A stretch of DNA of 44,658 nt from Campylobacter lari (GTDB lineage Bacteria > Campylobacterota > Campylobacteria > Campylobacterales > Campylobacteraceae), in assembly GCF_004357905.1 (NCBI RefSeq), contig NZ_SMTT01000009.1, positions 1-44,658 on the forward strand. Direction: 5' to 3'. The notes beneath the pieces were generated by a model that worked only from the letters and a program-made list of their open reading frames with translations, ran no database searches and was not told the DNA's origin. Positions 7,388 to 16,701 of the stretch are shown piece by piece (the first letter of the stretch is position 1; each line of letters begins with the position of its first letter). Position numbers and translations under genes: made by a program.

Positions 7388-9733
7388 ATGAGATGTAAGC
7401 ATTGCCAATTAAGCTTTAAACAAGAACAAATGATAGAAAAAAATGGAAATTATTTTTGTTGTAAAGGCTGTGAAAGTGTATATGAAATTTTACAAGAGAA
7501 TAATTTGGAGGAATTTTATGAAAAACTTGGTAATCAAACTTTAACCCCAGTAACAATAGAATATAGTATTAAAGACTATGAAAAATACATACAAAAAACA
7601 AAAGAAGGCTTTAGCGAGGTTTTTTTACTGATAGAAGAAATTCATTGTGCAGCCTGTGTTTGGCTTAATGAAAAAATTCTCATTAAAAGCGAAGGAGTGA
7701 TAGAAGTTGATATTAATTCTATTACCCATAAAGCTAGAATTGTTTTTGATGAAAAAAGCATAAATTTAGCAAAAATTATCCAAAATATAGAAAGCATAGG
7801 CTATAAAGCTAGTGTGTATTTACCTACAAAAAATGAACAAAGAGCAACTCAAATCAAAAGAGATTTTTATGCGAAATTAATAGTTGCTATAGCTTGCGTA
7901 ATGAATATTATGTGGATATCTGTAGCTAAATATGCCGGGTTTTTTAGTGGTATGGAAGCTGATATTAAAGATATTTTACATTTTGCTGAATTTTTACTTT
8001 GTACTCCTGTACTTTTTTACACAGGTTCGATTTTTTATAAAAATGCCTATTATGCTTTGAAATTTAAAAATGTTAATATGGATACTCTAGTAATTAGTGG
8101 AGCAAGTTTAGCTTATATATATTCAGTGTGGGCAATGTTTTCAAGAGCTTCACAGGTATATTTTGACTCTGTGGCGATGATTATTTGTTTTGTTTTTATA
8201 GGAAAGTATTTAGAGCTTTTAAGTAAGAAAAAAGCCCTTGATACGCTCGATCATTTGAGATCATTTTTAGGTAATGAAGTAAGGGTATTAAAAAATGAAA
8301 AAATAGAAAATATTGATGTAGAAGAGGTGCAAATAGGAGATATTATAGAGTTAAAAGAAGGTGATAGGGTTTTAATAGATGGAGTATGTATTAGTGGTAA
8401 TATTAGTTTAGATATGTCTAGTTTAAGCGGAGAGAGCTTACCGCTTGATGTGCAAAAAGATGATATGATTTATTCTGCTTCTTTAGTTTTAAGCGGGAAT
8501 GCTTTATATAAGGCAAATGCGCTTTATAAGGATTCTAAATTAGCTAGGATTATTAATTTACTTGAAAATTCAAGTGCTAAAAAAGCCAAAATAGAAAAAA
8601 TGGTACAACAGGTGAGTAAGTATTTTTCGCCTATTATTTTAATTTGTGCTTTGTTGTGCTTTGTTTTTACTTTTTTTGTACTAAATTTAGGTTTTGAAGA
8701 AGCCATGATACGCATGGTTTCTGTGCTAATCATAGCTTGTCCATGCGCTTTGGCTTTAGCTACGCCGGTGAGTTCTTTAGTAGCAATTAGTGCTGGTTTG
8801 AAGGAAAAAATTTTATTTAAAGAAGCAGGTGTTGTGGAAGATTTGAGTAAGTGCAATGTGACTGTATTTGATAAAACAGGGGTTTTAACAAAGGCTAGTT
8901 TGGAAGTTAAAAAAAGCTTTTTAGATGAAAGGTTGGATAAAAATGAATTATTAAATTTCTTACATTTAACTAACCACCCAGTGGCTAAAAGTATTTTAAA
9001 ATTTTTAGATAGAAAAATAGATAGTAGAATAGAATTTGAAAAAGTTCAAAATTTTCAAGCAAGAGGTTATAAAGCCTTTTTGGGTAAAGATGAATTTTTG
9101 GGAGGAAATGAGAAATTTTTCAAAGAAAATCATATGCAAGTACAAGAATTTCAAACTACGCATTTTATATTTGCTAAAAATAAAACTATATTAGCAGTTT
9201 TTGAATTAGAAGATAGTATGAGAGAAAGCTCTGAAGAGTTGATTGAATTTATGAAAGAATGCAAAATGCAAATTTATATATTAAGTGGCGATAATTTAAA
9301 TGCTGTGAGTAAGGTGGCTGAAAAATTAAAAATAAATAATTTCAAAGCCTCATGCATGCCAGAAGATAAGATGCAAACAATAGCTAGGTTAAATCAAATA
9401 GGTAAGGTTTTAATGGTAGGAGATGGGGTAAATGATGCTTTAGCACTTTCTTATGCAGGTGTTGGGGTTTCTTTAAAAGAAGGTTCTGAGCTTGCTATGG
9501 AAAATAGTGATATTATATTGTTAAAAAACGACTTAAAAAGCTTGCAAAAGGCTATACAAATAGCTAAAAAAACTTATCAAATTATTAAACAAAATTTAGC
9601 TTTTTCTTTATTTTATAATGCCTTGAGCATGCCTTTAGCTTTTTTTGGTTTGATTAATCCTTTAATTGCAGCTTTATCAATGTCTTTTAGTAGTATAATA
9701 GTGATTTTAAATGCTTTAAGGATTAAAAAATGA
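7388..9733 (+). CDS. Copper-translocating P-type ATPase (CcoI/FixI-type)
   Basis: The 781-residue P1B ATPase has an N-terminal Cys-rich domain (CKHC at 3-6, CCKGC at 24-28), a heavy-metal domain with CAAC in place of the usual CxxC loop, and multiple transmembrane segments. The ion-binding CPC is at 451-453, the phosphorylated Asp is D495, and HP (NHPVAKS), GDG and ND motifs are present. Because ccoS follows with a four-base overlap, the likely role is copper export or delivery for cbb3 cytochrome oxidase assembly rather than general detoxification. The signature after the catalytic Asp reads DKTGVLT instead of DKTGTLT. The ribosome site before the ATG is weak (AAAGAAAG). Confidence 0.9.
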   Translation: MRCKHCQLSFKQEQMIEKNGNYFCCKGCESVYEILQENNLEEFYEKLGNQTLTPVTIEYSIKDYEKYIQKTKEGFSEVFLLIEEIHCAACVWLNEKILIKSEGVIEVDINSITHKARIVFDEKSINLAKIIQNIESIGYKASVYLPTKNEQRATQIKRDFYAKLIVAIACVMNIMWISVAKYAGFFSGMEADIKDILHFAEFLLCTPVLFYTGSIFYKNAYYALKFKNVNMDTLVISGASLAYIYSVWAMFSRASQVYFDSVAMIICFVFIGKYLELLSKKKALDTLDHLRSFLGNEVRVLKNEKIENIDVEEVQIGDIIELKEGDRVLIDGVCISGNISLDMSSLSGESLPLDVQKDDMIYSASLVLSGNALYKANALYKDSKLARIINLLENSSAKKAKIEKMVQQVSKYFSPIILICALLCFVFTFFVLNLGFEEAMIRMVSVLIIACPCALALATPVSSLVAISAGLKEKILFKEAGVVEDLSKCNVTVFDKTGVLTKASLEVKKSFLDERLDKNELLNFLHLTNHPVAKSILKFLDRKIDSRIEFEKVQNFQARGYKAFLGKDEFLGGNEKFFKENHMQVQEFQTTHFIFAKNKTILAVFELEDSMRESSEELIEFMKECKMQIYILSGDNLNAVSKVAEKLKINNFKASCMPEDKMQTIARLNQIGKVLMVGDGVNDALALSYAGVGVSLKEGSELAMENSDIILLKNDLKSLQKAIQIAKKTYQIIKQNLAFSLFYNALSMPLAFFGLINPLIAALSMSFSSIIVILNALRIKK

Positions 9734-9945
9734 ATGGTGTTTTAATGATGATGATAGGTGTTTCTATGGTTGCTTTATTTTTGGCAATTTGTGCTTTACT
9801 TTGGGGGATCAAAAATAAGCAATTTGACGATGATTATAAATTTACTACTTTAAATGATAGCGAAGAAGCTTTAAATGATGCAGTAATTTTGGAAAAAAGA
9901 AAAAAAGAAGCTTTGGAAAAGAAAAATCAAGAAAAACAGCCATAA
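9730..9945 (+). CDS. ccoS: cbb3-type cytochrome oxidase assembly protein CcoS
   Basis: A 71-residue protein with one N-terminal membrane helix (about 3-27) and the CcoS signature ALLWGIKNKQFDD, followed by a charged tail. CcoS is needed to insert cofactors into the cbb3 oxidase, the high-affinity terminal oxidase of microaerophiles. The ATG overlaps the ATPase stop (ATGA), so the two genes are translationally coupled, matching the known ccoI-ccoS pairing. Confidence 0.9.
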   Translation: MNGVLMMMIGVSMVALFLAICALLWGIKNKQFDDDYKFTTLNDSEEALNDAVILEKRKKEALEKKNQEKQP

Positions 9946-9952
9946 AGGCTGT
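9936..9952. terminator. Bidirectional terminator between ccoS and cytochrome c
   Basis: ACAGCC (936-941 of this kilobase, i.e. 9936-9941) pairs with GGCTGT (9947-9952) across a five-base loop. On the minus strand it is followed at once by TTTTTC, a good intrinsic terminator for the cytochrome gene; on the plus strand an AT-rich stretch with a T run follows. It includes the ccoS stop codon. Confidence 0.65.
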
Positions 9953-9956
9953 CAAA

Positions 9957-10262
9957 TTATTTTTTTAAGCTCTCGATGTATTCTTCAATTGCTTTAAAAT
10001 CTGCTTCTGTTAAACCTTTAAGGTTAATCTTCATGATTGCACCTTGGCCATAAGCATTTCTTTTACCTGCTGCATAATCTTTCATGTATTGTAATCTTTC
10101 AGCTGCAGTTAAAGTATTTAAAGCAGGAACTTTGTTAAGATAAACTTTATCTGCTTTAGCACCATGACATACTGCACATTTTTTATAAAGTGTAGCACCA
10201 TCCGCAGCAAAAGCTGAAACACTAAGACATGCCAAAGCTGATAAAACAAGTAGCTTTTTCAT
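9957..10262 (-). CDS. Periplasmic monohaem cytochrome c (c553 type)
   Basis: The 101-residue precursor has a clear Sec signal (1-20, cut after AFA) and a single haem-binding motif CAVCH at 29-33. A methionine in GAIMKINLKGLT is a plausible distal ligand and the final helix (FKAIEEYIESLKK) is typical of class I cytochromes. Small c553 cytochromes carry electrons from the bc1 complex to the cbb3 oxidase, which fits the adjacent ccoS and copper ATPase genes. The ATG at 10262 has an AGGAG site at ideal spacing, suggesting strong expression. Confidence 0.92.
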   Translation of the reverse strand: MKKLLVLSALACLSVSAFAADGATLYKKCAVCHGAKADKVYLNKVPALNTLTAAERLQYMKDYAAGKRNAYGQGAIMKINLKGLTEADFKAIEEYIESLKK

Positions 10263-10379
10263 TGTATCACTCCTATATAAATTGAAAATAAAATGTTTTT
10301 AATTATATGCTTTTTTTATTTAAAGTCGCTTAAAAAACTTTTTTACTTGATAAATTATAAAATCTTAAAAAAAATTCAT

Positions 10380-10385
10380 TATAAT
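10380..10385 (+). promoter_or_regulatory. -10 element immediately before gmhB (possible leaderless start)
   Basis: TATAAT ends six bases before the ATG at 10392 and no ribosome site lies between. Transcription starting seven bases downstream would begin at the ATG itself. An alternative TATAAA lies at 10356-10361. Confidence 0.45.
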
Positions 10386-10391
10386 TTTTTT

Positions 10392-10907
10392 ATGAAAACA
10401 AAGGCGTTATTTTTAGATAGAGATGGAATTATAAATATAGATAAAAAATATGTTCATAAGATTAGTGATTTTGAATTTTGTGATGGTATTTTTGAACTTT
10501 GTGAATTTTTTCAAAAGCAAAATTTTTTAATTTTTATAGCTACTAATCAATCAGGTATTGCAAGGGCTTATTATAATGAAAAAGATTTTGAAATTTTAAG
10601 CTCGTATATGCTAGGTGAATTTTTGAAAAAAGGCATTAAAATAGAAAAAATTTATCACTGCCCTCATTTAGAAAATTGTGAATGCCGTAAGCCAAAACCT
10701 GGCATGCTTTTAAAAGCACAAAAAGAATTTAATATAGATTTTTCACAATCTTTTTTTATAGGAGATAATTTAAGTGACATGCAAGCTGGAATTAATGCTG
10801 GTATAAAAAATCTATTTTTGATTAATGAAAATTATAATGATGATAAAAACTATAAGGTCTTTAAAAATTTAAAAGAACTTTTGTATTATTTAAAGGATAG
10901 GAAATGA
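10392..10907 (+). CDS. gmhB: D-glycero-D-manno-heptose 1,7-bisphosphate 7-phosphatase
   Basis: The 171-residue HAD-family enzyme removes the 7-phosphate from heptose bisphosphate in ADP-heptose synthesis. The catalytic DRDG motif (FLDRDGIIN) is near residues 6-14, ATNQSG is motif II, and the zinc-loop cysteines follow the CPH...CECRKPKPGM pattern; GDNLSDMQAG is the last HAD motif. I reject the upstream in-frame ATG at 10293, because it adds a 33-residue Lys/Phe-rich leader unlike the family and the family N-terminus starts at 10392. No ribosome site precedes this ATG. First gene of the heptose operon; its stop overlaps the hldD start (ATGA). Confidence 0.9.
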   Translation: MKTKALFLDRDGIINIDKKYVHKISDFEFCDGIFELCEFFQKQNFLIFIATNQSGIARAYYNEKDFEILSSYMLGEFLKKGIKIEKIYHCPHLENCECRKPKPGMLLKAQKEFNIDFSQSFFIGDNLSDMQAGINAGIKNLFLINENYNDDKNYKVFKNLKELLYYLKDRK

Positions 10908-11857
10908 AAATTGTGATAACAGGTGGAGCAGGTTTTATAGGCTCTGCTCTTGCTCTAGAACTTCAGGATAAACATGAGGTTTTGATTGTGGATAAAATGC
11001 GATCAAGTGCTACTTTTGAAAATGGAAATTTAGAAAGTTTTGGTCATTTTAAGAATATTTTAGATTTTGAAGGTGAGCTTTATGTGGGCGATATTAATGA
11101 TGAAAAAACTTTAAAAGCTATAAAAGCTTTTAAACCTGATGTGATCTTTCATAAGGCTGCAATTTCAGATACAACTGTTTATGATCAAAACAAAGTTTTA
11201 AAGACCAATTTAAACACTTTTAAAGATTTTATAGAACTTGCTTTAGAACTTAATGCAAAACTAATCTATGCAAGTTCAGCCTCAGTTTATGGAGATGCTC
11301 CAAGCCCGCAAACTGTAAATTTAAGTGAAGCCCCTAAAAACCCTTATGCATTTTCAAAATTAATGATGGATAAATTAGCAAAAAAATACTTTAATAAAAT
11401 GCATATAGTTGGGCTTAGATATTTTAATGTATATGGCAAGGGAGAATTTTTTAAAAATAGTACTGCTTCTATGATTTTGCAATTTGGACATCAAATTTTA
11501 GCGGGTAAAAGTCCGCGTTTGTTTGAAGGAAGTGATCAAATTTATCGTGATTTTGTGTATATTAAAGATGTTGTGAGTGCAAATTTAAAAGCTTTAGAAG
11601 CAAAAAGTGGAATTTATAATGTAGCTACAGGTAAAGCAAGAACTTTTCAAGATATAGTAGATATTTTGCAAAAAGAATTAAACACTAATTATCCTTGTGA
11701 GTATATTCCTAATCCTTACAAAAATTCTTATCAATTCCATACTCAAGCAAAATTAGATGAGAGTTTTTCATATAAAGCTAAATTTAGTCTTGAAGAGGGT
11801 GTAAAAGATTATTTAGATGAGATCAAAAGGCTTTATGAAAAGGAAGTAAATGTTTGA
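10904..11857 (+). CDS. hldD: ADP-L-glycero-D-manno-heptose 6-epimerase
   Basis: The 317-residue short-chain dehydrogenase-type epimerase makes the last step of ADP-heptose supply for the lipooligosaccharide core. It shows the Rossmann GGAGFIGS motif near residues 7-14, a conserved ASSASVYGD segment, the catalytic Tyr-Lys pair in NPYAFSK, and [11 protein letters not shown]. Length agrees with the family (about 310-320). It overlaps gmhB by four bases and hldE by eight, so the four heptose genes are one transcript. Also known as rfaD/waaD. Confidence 0.95.
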   Translation: MKIVITGGAGFIGSALALELQDKHEVLIVDKMRSSATFENGNLESFGHFKNILDFEGELYVGDINDEKTLKAIKAFKPDVIFHKAAISDTTVYDQNKVLKTNLNTFKDFIELALELNAKLIYASSASVYGDAPSPQTVNLSEAPKNPYAFSKLMMDKLAKKYFNKMHIVGLRYFNVYGKGEFFKNSTASMILQFGHQILAGKSPRLFEGSDQIYRDFVYIKDVVSANLKALEAKSGIYNVATGKARTFQDIVDILQKELNTNYPCEYIPNPYKNSYQFHTQAKLDESFSYKAKFSLEEGVKDYLDEIKRLYEKEVNV

Positions 11858-13223
11858 TTTTTTAAGTTCTAAAAAGCCAAAAATTTTAGTTGTCGGGGAT
11901 TTTATGGTAGATCATTATATATGGTGTGATTGCACTAGAATTTCTCCAGAAGCTCCTGTAATGGTGATGAAATCACAAAAAGAAGATAAAAGACTAGGTG
12001 GAGCTGGTAATGTATATGCAAATTTAAAAAGTCTTGGTGCTGAGGTTTTTGCTCTAGGACTTGTGGGTGATGATGAGAGTGGGAGGTTTTTAAAAGAGAA
12101 TTTAAATGCAAAATTATTAGTAGAAAAAGATAGAAAAACCCCTCTTAAGAGTAGAGTTTTATCACATTCTCAGCAAGTTTTAAGACTTGATGATGAGAAT
12201 GATTTTGATACTAAATTAGAAGATGAAATTATCCAAGAGTATAAGACAATCGCAAAAGATTATGATGCGATTGTTTTGAGTGATTATGCCAAAGGGATTT
12301 TAACTTCAAAAGTAACAAAAGCTTTGATAGAGCATGCAAATACTTTAAATTTACCTATTTTGATTGATCCAAAAGGAAGTGATTTTAGCAAATATCAAAA
12401 TGCAACCTTGCTAACTCCAAATAAAAAAGAAGCTATTCAAGCTTTGAGTGTAGAAAAAATTGATAATTTAGAAAAAGCTTTGAAAAAATTAAAAGATGAT
12501 TTAAATTTAGCTTATTCTATTATAACTTTATCTGAAGAAGGAATAGCACTTTTTGATGAAAAATTACATATTATTCCCGCAAAAGCTTTGGAGGTTTATG
12601 ATGTAACAGGAGCTGGAGATAGTGTTATAGCTATGCTTGCTTATGCTTTAGCCTTAAAAGTTGATATTGTAAAAGCATGTGAGTTAGCAAATGATGCAGC
12701 AGCTGTTGTGGTAGCAAAAGTAGGAAGTGTGAGTGTAAGTTTAGAAGAGATTAAAAATCTAAAAAAAGCTTCTTTTGAAGATAAAATTAAAAGCAAAGAA
12801 GAGCTTGTGAAGTTGATACAAAATCAAAAAGTAGTTTTTACCAATGGATGTTTTGATATTATGCATTATGGTCATATAAAATACCTTGAAAAAGCTAAAA
12901 AACTAGGAGATATCTTAGTTGTGGGTTTAAATTCAGATGAAAGCGTAAAAAGACTAAAAGGAAACTCAAGACCTATAAATTTAGAATTCCAACGCGCATG
13001 TATGCTTGCGAGTATGTATTTTGTAGATTATGTAGTGATTTTTAATGAAGATACTCCTTATGAACTGATAGAGTTTTTAAAGCCTGATGTGCTAGTTAAA
13101 GGAGCTGATTATAAAGGTAAAGAAGTAGTGGGTTCAAATTTAGTAAAAAAAGTAGAATTAATTGACTTTGAAGATGGATTTAGTACTACTAATATAATTA
13201 ATAGGATTGCAAATGATAAATAA
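11850..13223 (+). CDS. hldE: Bifunctional heptose 7-phosphate kinase / heptose 1-phosphate adenylyltransferase
   Basis: The 457-residue protein fuses two enzymes. The N-terminal part (about 1-310) is a PfkB sugar kinase with [10 protein letters not shown] near 50 and the catalytic DVTGAGDS near 250-257. The C-terminal part (about 325-457) is a nucleotidyltransferase with [16 protein letters not shown], the HxGH-type active site. It phosphorylates heptose 7-phosphate and later adds AMP to heptose 1-phosphate, the steps on either side of GmhB. The downstream gmhA begins 11 bases inside it. Full length and no broken motifs. Confidence 0.95.
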   Translation: MFDFLSSKKPKILVVGDFMVDHYIWCDCTRISPEAPVMVMKSQKEDKRLGGAGNVYANLKSLGAEVFALGLVGDDESGRFLKENLNAKLLVEKDRKTPLKSRVLSHSQQVLRLDDENDFDTKLEDEIIQEYKTIAKDYDAIVLSDYAKGILTSKVTKALIEHANTLNLPILIDPKGSDFSKYQNATLLTPNKKEAIQALSVEKIDNLEKALKKLKDDLNLAYSIITLSEEGIALFDEKLHIIPAKALEVYDVTGAGDSVIAMLAYALALKVDIVKACELANDAAAVVVAKVGSVSVSLEEIKNLKKASFEDKIKSKEELVKLIQNQKVVFTNGCFDIMHYGHIKYLEKAKKLGDILVVGLNSDESVKRLKGNSRPINLEFQRACMLASMYFVDYVVIFNEDTPYELIEFLKPDVLVKGADYKGKEVVGSNLVKKVELIDFEDGFSTTNIINRIANDK

Positions 13224-13773
13224 AATTGAAAAGGAATTTATTCAACATCAAAAAACTTTAGAGCAAAGTTTGAATTTAAAAGAGCAAATTGTTGCAGTTG
13301 CTCAAGAATTAAAAGTGTGCTTGAAAAGTGGTGGGAAAATTTTAATTTGTGGAAATGGTGGAAGCGCTGCAGATAGCCAACATTTTGCAGCTGAACTTAG
13401 TGGAAGATATAAAAAAGAAAGAAAGGCTTTAGCTGCTATTGCTCTAAGCACTGATACTTCTGCTTTAAGTGCTATAGGAAATGACTATGGTTTTGAATTT
13501 GTTTTTTCAAGACAAGTTGAAGCTTTAGCTAGCAATAATGATGTATTGATTGGAATTTCTACTAGTGGAAAAAGTCCAAATGTGATCAAAGCTTTTGAAA
13601 AGGCCAAAGAAATTGGCACTAAATGTATAGGACTTAGTGGAAAAGGTGGTGGAGCGATGAATGCATTATGTGAGCATAATATAGTCATTCCAAGCGATGA
13701 TACGGCTAGAATTCAAGAAATACATATTTTAATCATACACTGCTTATGTGATTTGATAGAAGAAGAATATTAA
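13213..13773 (+). CDS. gmhA: Phosphoheptose isomerase
   Basis: The 186-residue SIS-domain enzyme converts sedoheptulose 7-phosphate to heptose 7-phosphate, the first step of the pathway. [16 protein letters not shown] is the SIS signature and binds the substrate phosphate; [10 protein letters not shown] is the second loop; a C-terminal [15 protein letters not shown] helix matches the family. I start it at the ATG at 13213, six bases after AGGA (13203-13206), not at the TTG at 13207. It closes the heptose operon and ends in a shared terminator with pyk. Confidence 0.94.
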   Translation: MINKIEKEFIQHQKTLEQSLNLKEQIVAVAQELKVCLKSGGKILICGNGGSAADSQHFAAELSGRYKKERKALAAIALSTDTSALSAIGNDYGFEFVFSRQVEALASNNDVLIGISTSGKSPNVIKAFEKAKEIGTKCIGLSGKGGGAMNALCEHNIVIPSDDTARIQEIHILIIHCLCDLIEEEY

Positions 13774-13797
13774 GTTTGGGTTATTTTCCCAAACTTA
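13771..13797. terminator. Bidirectional terminator between gmhA and pyk
   Basis: A perfect 10-base inverted repeat TAAGTTTGGG (13771-13780) and CCCAAACTTA (13788-13797) with a seven-base loop. The gmhA stop forms the first three bases of the left arm and the pyk stop lies in the loop, so both genes end inside the same hairpin. Confidence 0.75.
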
Positions 13798-15232
13798 AAT
13801 AATATTCAATTTGATCTTTTTGTAAAATTCTAATTAAATTTGTACTTCCTGCAACACCTACTGGAAATCCTGCAGTAAGGGTATAAACCCCATCTTTTTT
13901 CATAAGGCCTTTTTCAACTCCAAGTTTTACAGAATTGCTTAAAAGTTCTGTTAAATTTTCATGCTTTTCTATCAATATAGCAGGTTGAACTCCCCAAACT
14001 ATACTTAAAAAATTTAAAGCTTTTTTAGAATGAGTAATAGCTATGATATCCATTTTTGGACGATACCTTGCTGTTTTAACCGCAGAAGCACCACTGCTTG
14101 TAATGGTAAAAATTGCATTTGCATTTAAATCAGTTGCTAGTTGTGTGCTTGATTTGGCAATGATATCAGTTTCGTTAAAACATTTAAAATTTTCAAATTT
14201 TTCATAAGGATAGTTTTTTTCTGTTTCTATAATGGTTTGAGTCATAATATCAACCGCATTTGCCGGATCAATCCCCACTGCACTTTCTTCGCTAAGCATA
14301 ACCGCATCAGTGCCATCAAGTACAGCATTAGCAACATCTGAAATTTCAGCTCTTGTGGCAGTTTTTGATTTTGCAAGCGAAAAAAGCATTTGAGTAGCAG
14401 TGATTACAGGCTTATTGGCCTCATTAGCTTTTTTAATGATGAGTTTTTGTATATTTGGCACTCTATAATAAGGCACTTCAATGCCTAAATCTCCTCTTGC
14501 TACCATTATACCATCGCTGCTATTTATAATTTCATCGATATTTTCAACAGCATCAAATTTTTCTATTTTTGCAAAAATAGCAATTTTGGCATTATTTTCA
14601 TCAAGTATTTTTTTAACTTCATCAATATCATGAGCATTTTGCACAAAAGATATAGCTAAAAAATCAACATCGTTTTTAATGCCCCATGCAAGATCGTCTT
14701 TATCTTTTTGAGTTATAACATCGATATTGATTTTTGTATTTGGAAAGTTAATTCCTTTATTTGAACTAAGCACCCCGCTATTTTCTACTTGGGTTTGGAT
14801 AAAATCTTTTTCAACTTGTATAACTTTAGTTTTAATAGAGCCATCACAAAGATAGATGTATTCTCCCACTTTTAGCATAGAAAGAATTTCGGGATGATTA
14901 ATACAGACTTTATAATGTTCATTAGAAAGTTTTTCGCCTTCAAAAGTATCTTTGTAGAAGTCTAGTCTATCTCCACTTTTTAGCTCAAAAGCTTCTAGAA
15001 TTTTTAAGGTTCTAATTTTTGGCCCGCTAATATCTTGTAAAATTCCAATCCTTGCATTAAGTTCAGCTGCTACTTTTCTAATGGTGGCTAGGTTTTGACT
15101 ATGATATTCATGAGTTCCATGTGAGAAATTTAAGCGAAAAACATTCACTCCATTAATAATCATTTGTCTTATTGTAGTTTCATTTTCACTTGCTGGTCCA
15201 ATTGTTGCGACTATTTTTGTTTTTTTTAACAT
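13781..15232 (-). CDS. pyk: Pyruvate kinase
   Basis: The 483-residue enzyme turns phosphoenolpyruvate and ADP into pyruvate and ATP. It starts with TKIVATIGPASE and contains VFRLNFSHG, the catalytic-site KIEKFDAVENIDEI, MVARGDLGIEVP, and the TRAEISDVANAVLDGTDAVMLSEESA segment. Length is standard. Campylobacter species generally lack a complete upper glycolysis, so pyruvate kinase there works at the lower end of metabolism (amino and organic acids). It is followed on the same strand, 12 bases upstream, by the malate:quinone-oxidoreductase-like gene, so they may be cotranscribed. Confidence 0.96.
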   Translation of the reverse strand: MLKKTKIVATIGPASENETTIRQMIINGVNVFRLNFSHGTHEYHSQNLATIRKVAAELNARIGILQDISGPKIRTLKILEAFELKSGDRLDFYKDTFEGEKLSNEHYKVCINHPEILSMLKVGEYIYLCDGSIKTKVIQVEKDFIQTQVENSGVLSSNKGINFPNTKINIDVITQKDKDDLAWGIKNDVDFLAISFVQNAHDIDEVKKILDENNAKIAIFAKIEKFDAVENIDEIINSSDGIMVARGDLGIEVPYYRVPNIQKLIIKKANEANKPVITATQMLFSLAKSKTATRAEISDVANAVLDGTDAVMLSEESAVGIDPANAVDIMTQTIIETEKNYPYEKFENFKCFNETDIIAKSSTQLATDLNANAIFTITSSGASAVKTARYRPKMDIIAITHSKKALNFLSIVWGVQPAILIEKHENLTELLSNSVKLGVEKGLMKKDGVYTLTAGFPVGVAGSTNLIRILQKDQIEYYLSLGK

Positions 15233-15244
15233 TTCCTATCCTTT

Positions 15245-16597
15245 TTATAGCAGTTCACTAGTAAATAAATCTTCATTAAAATTAGCACCCAAGTATTGAC
15301 AAATAAGTTTTGCATCTCTATAACCATTACCAAGACAACTCGTAGCACCTGGGCTTGGTGTCATATTAAAAATTATACCCGGAATTTCAGTGATGCTAGC
15401 CTCTCCAAGCATTAATTCTCCTGCTTTTTTATCAAGCACTTGAGGGCGTACCCCGCCAAAGTTTTTAGCATAGTAAATATCATCTGTTTTTAAACTAGGA
15501 ACTATTTTTTTAGCATCTTTTACAAAAAGTTTTTTGTTGATATAAGGAATTTCAAATAAATAATTATAAAGAATATAATTTCTAATAGTAGAATCTTTAA
15601 AAAGATTAAAACAAATTTTAATTACATTCATATCAAGATTAAGTGTTTTAAAAAATTCAGGTAAAGATTTAAAGCCATGGTATCTTTCTAGCATAGGAAT
15701 AACTAAAGCAGTAGGACCAAAACGGGTGTTCATGTTAGTTAGTAAATCAGGATCGCCATGTAATGCAGCAAATGGGAGTTTTGGATTTTGCACCATATAA
15801 ACCTTACCATTTAAAATTTTTCTTTTTGCCATGTAAAAACTTCCTGCAACAGGAAAGCAAGATTTGTCTAAACCTATACCCATTTTATGTGCTAAAAATA
15901 ACGAGTGTGCGCCTGCATTGACGATAATGGATTTTGCACTATATTCTTTAAAATCTCTTGTTTTTATATAAAAAATATCATCTTTTTTTTCTATAAACGC
16001 AACTTCTTGATTGTAAGCAACATGAGTATCTTTACCTTGTTTGCAAGCTTGCTCTATGAGATTTTGACTCATAAGTCCAAAATCTACTGTGGTATAAATT
16101 TCACCTTCTTCTACACCCATAGCTACTATATTATCCGCCCTATCATTGACACCATCTTCACCTAAAACAACATTTGGTTCTATTTGTTTGATTTCATTTT
16201 TTGTGTAAAATTTAATATAAGGATATAATTCTTTAAATTCTTCATATCTATTTTTCATATATTCACATTCTTTTTCCCCAACTGCAAGTGCAAGTTTTTG
16301 GTGTGAATACATGAATTTATTTTGTGCATTTTGCAAGAGCCCATATTTTACAATCATATCTGCTGTTTTTTTAACTTTTTTTGCTTTTTCCAAGGTATAG
16401 TTAGTTTCTATATCACCGCAGTGGATGGTTTGTGAATTACTTGTGCTGTGACTATTTAATGTTGCAGCGTTATTGTATTTTTCTAATAATGCAATACTTT
16501 TAATATCAGTATATCTTGCTAATTCGTAAAATGCTGCAGCACCAGAAATCCCACCGCCAATCACTACGGCATCAAAGTGTTTTCGATCCATTATCAT
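15245..16597 (-). CDS. mqo: FAD-dependent malate:quinone oxidoreductase-like enzyme
   Basis: The 450-residue flavoprotein has an N-terminal dinucleotide-binding GGGISGAAAFYEL motif, a following LLEKYNNAATLNSHSTSNSQTIHCGD segment typical of the Mqo/DAO superfamily, IIVNAGAHS, and a C-terminal FNMTPSPGATSCLGNG motif. Mqo oxidises malate to oxaloacetate and feeds electrons into the menaquinone pool. The family also includes L-2-hydroxyglutarate oxidases, so the substrate is inferred from the Campylobacter ortholog I recall. The ATG at 16597 or the ATG at 16591 (AGGA at 4 or 10 bases) could be the start. The TTG at 16600 is less likely. Confidence 0.78.
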   Translation of the reverse strand: MIMDRKHFDAVVIGGGISGAAAFYELARYTDIKSIALLEKYNNAATLNSHSTSNSQTIHCGDIETNYTLEKAKKVKKTADMIVKYGLLQNAQNKFMYSHQKLALAVGEKECEYMKNRYEEFKELYPYIKFYTKNEIKQIEPNVVLGEDGVNDRADNIVAMGVEEGEIYTTVDFGLMSQNLIEQACKQGKDTHVAYNQEVAFIEKKDDIFYIKTRDFKEYSAKSIIVNAGAHSLFLAHKMGIGLDKSCFPVAGSFYMAKRKILNGKVYMVQNPKLPFAALHGDPDLLTNMNTRFGPTALVIPMLERYHGFKSLPEFFKTLNLDMNVIKICFNLFKDSTIRNYILYNYLFEIPYINKKLFVKDAKKIVPSLKTDDIYYAKNFGGVRPQVLDKKAGELMLGEASITEIPGIIFNMTPSPGATSCLGNGYRDAKLICQYLGANFNEDLFTSELL

Positions 16598-16701
16598 CAA
16601 TTCCTTTTGTGTATGTTTGATTTTGCTAATAATATCAAAATATAGTTGTTTTGAGTTTAAATAAAGCTTATAATTGAAAAGCCAAAGATATGGTTAATCT
16701 T

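Noticed and set aside
8524-8856. 110-codon open frame antisense to the copper ATPase
   Set aside because: It mirrors the conserved coding strand of a P-type ATPase, has no ribosome site and no family pattern.
10293-10391. Extension of gmhB from an ATG at 10293
   Set aside because: The added 33 residues are low-complexity Lys/Phe/Leu, unlike the family, and contain the likely promoter.
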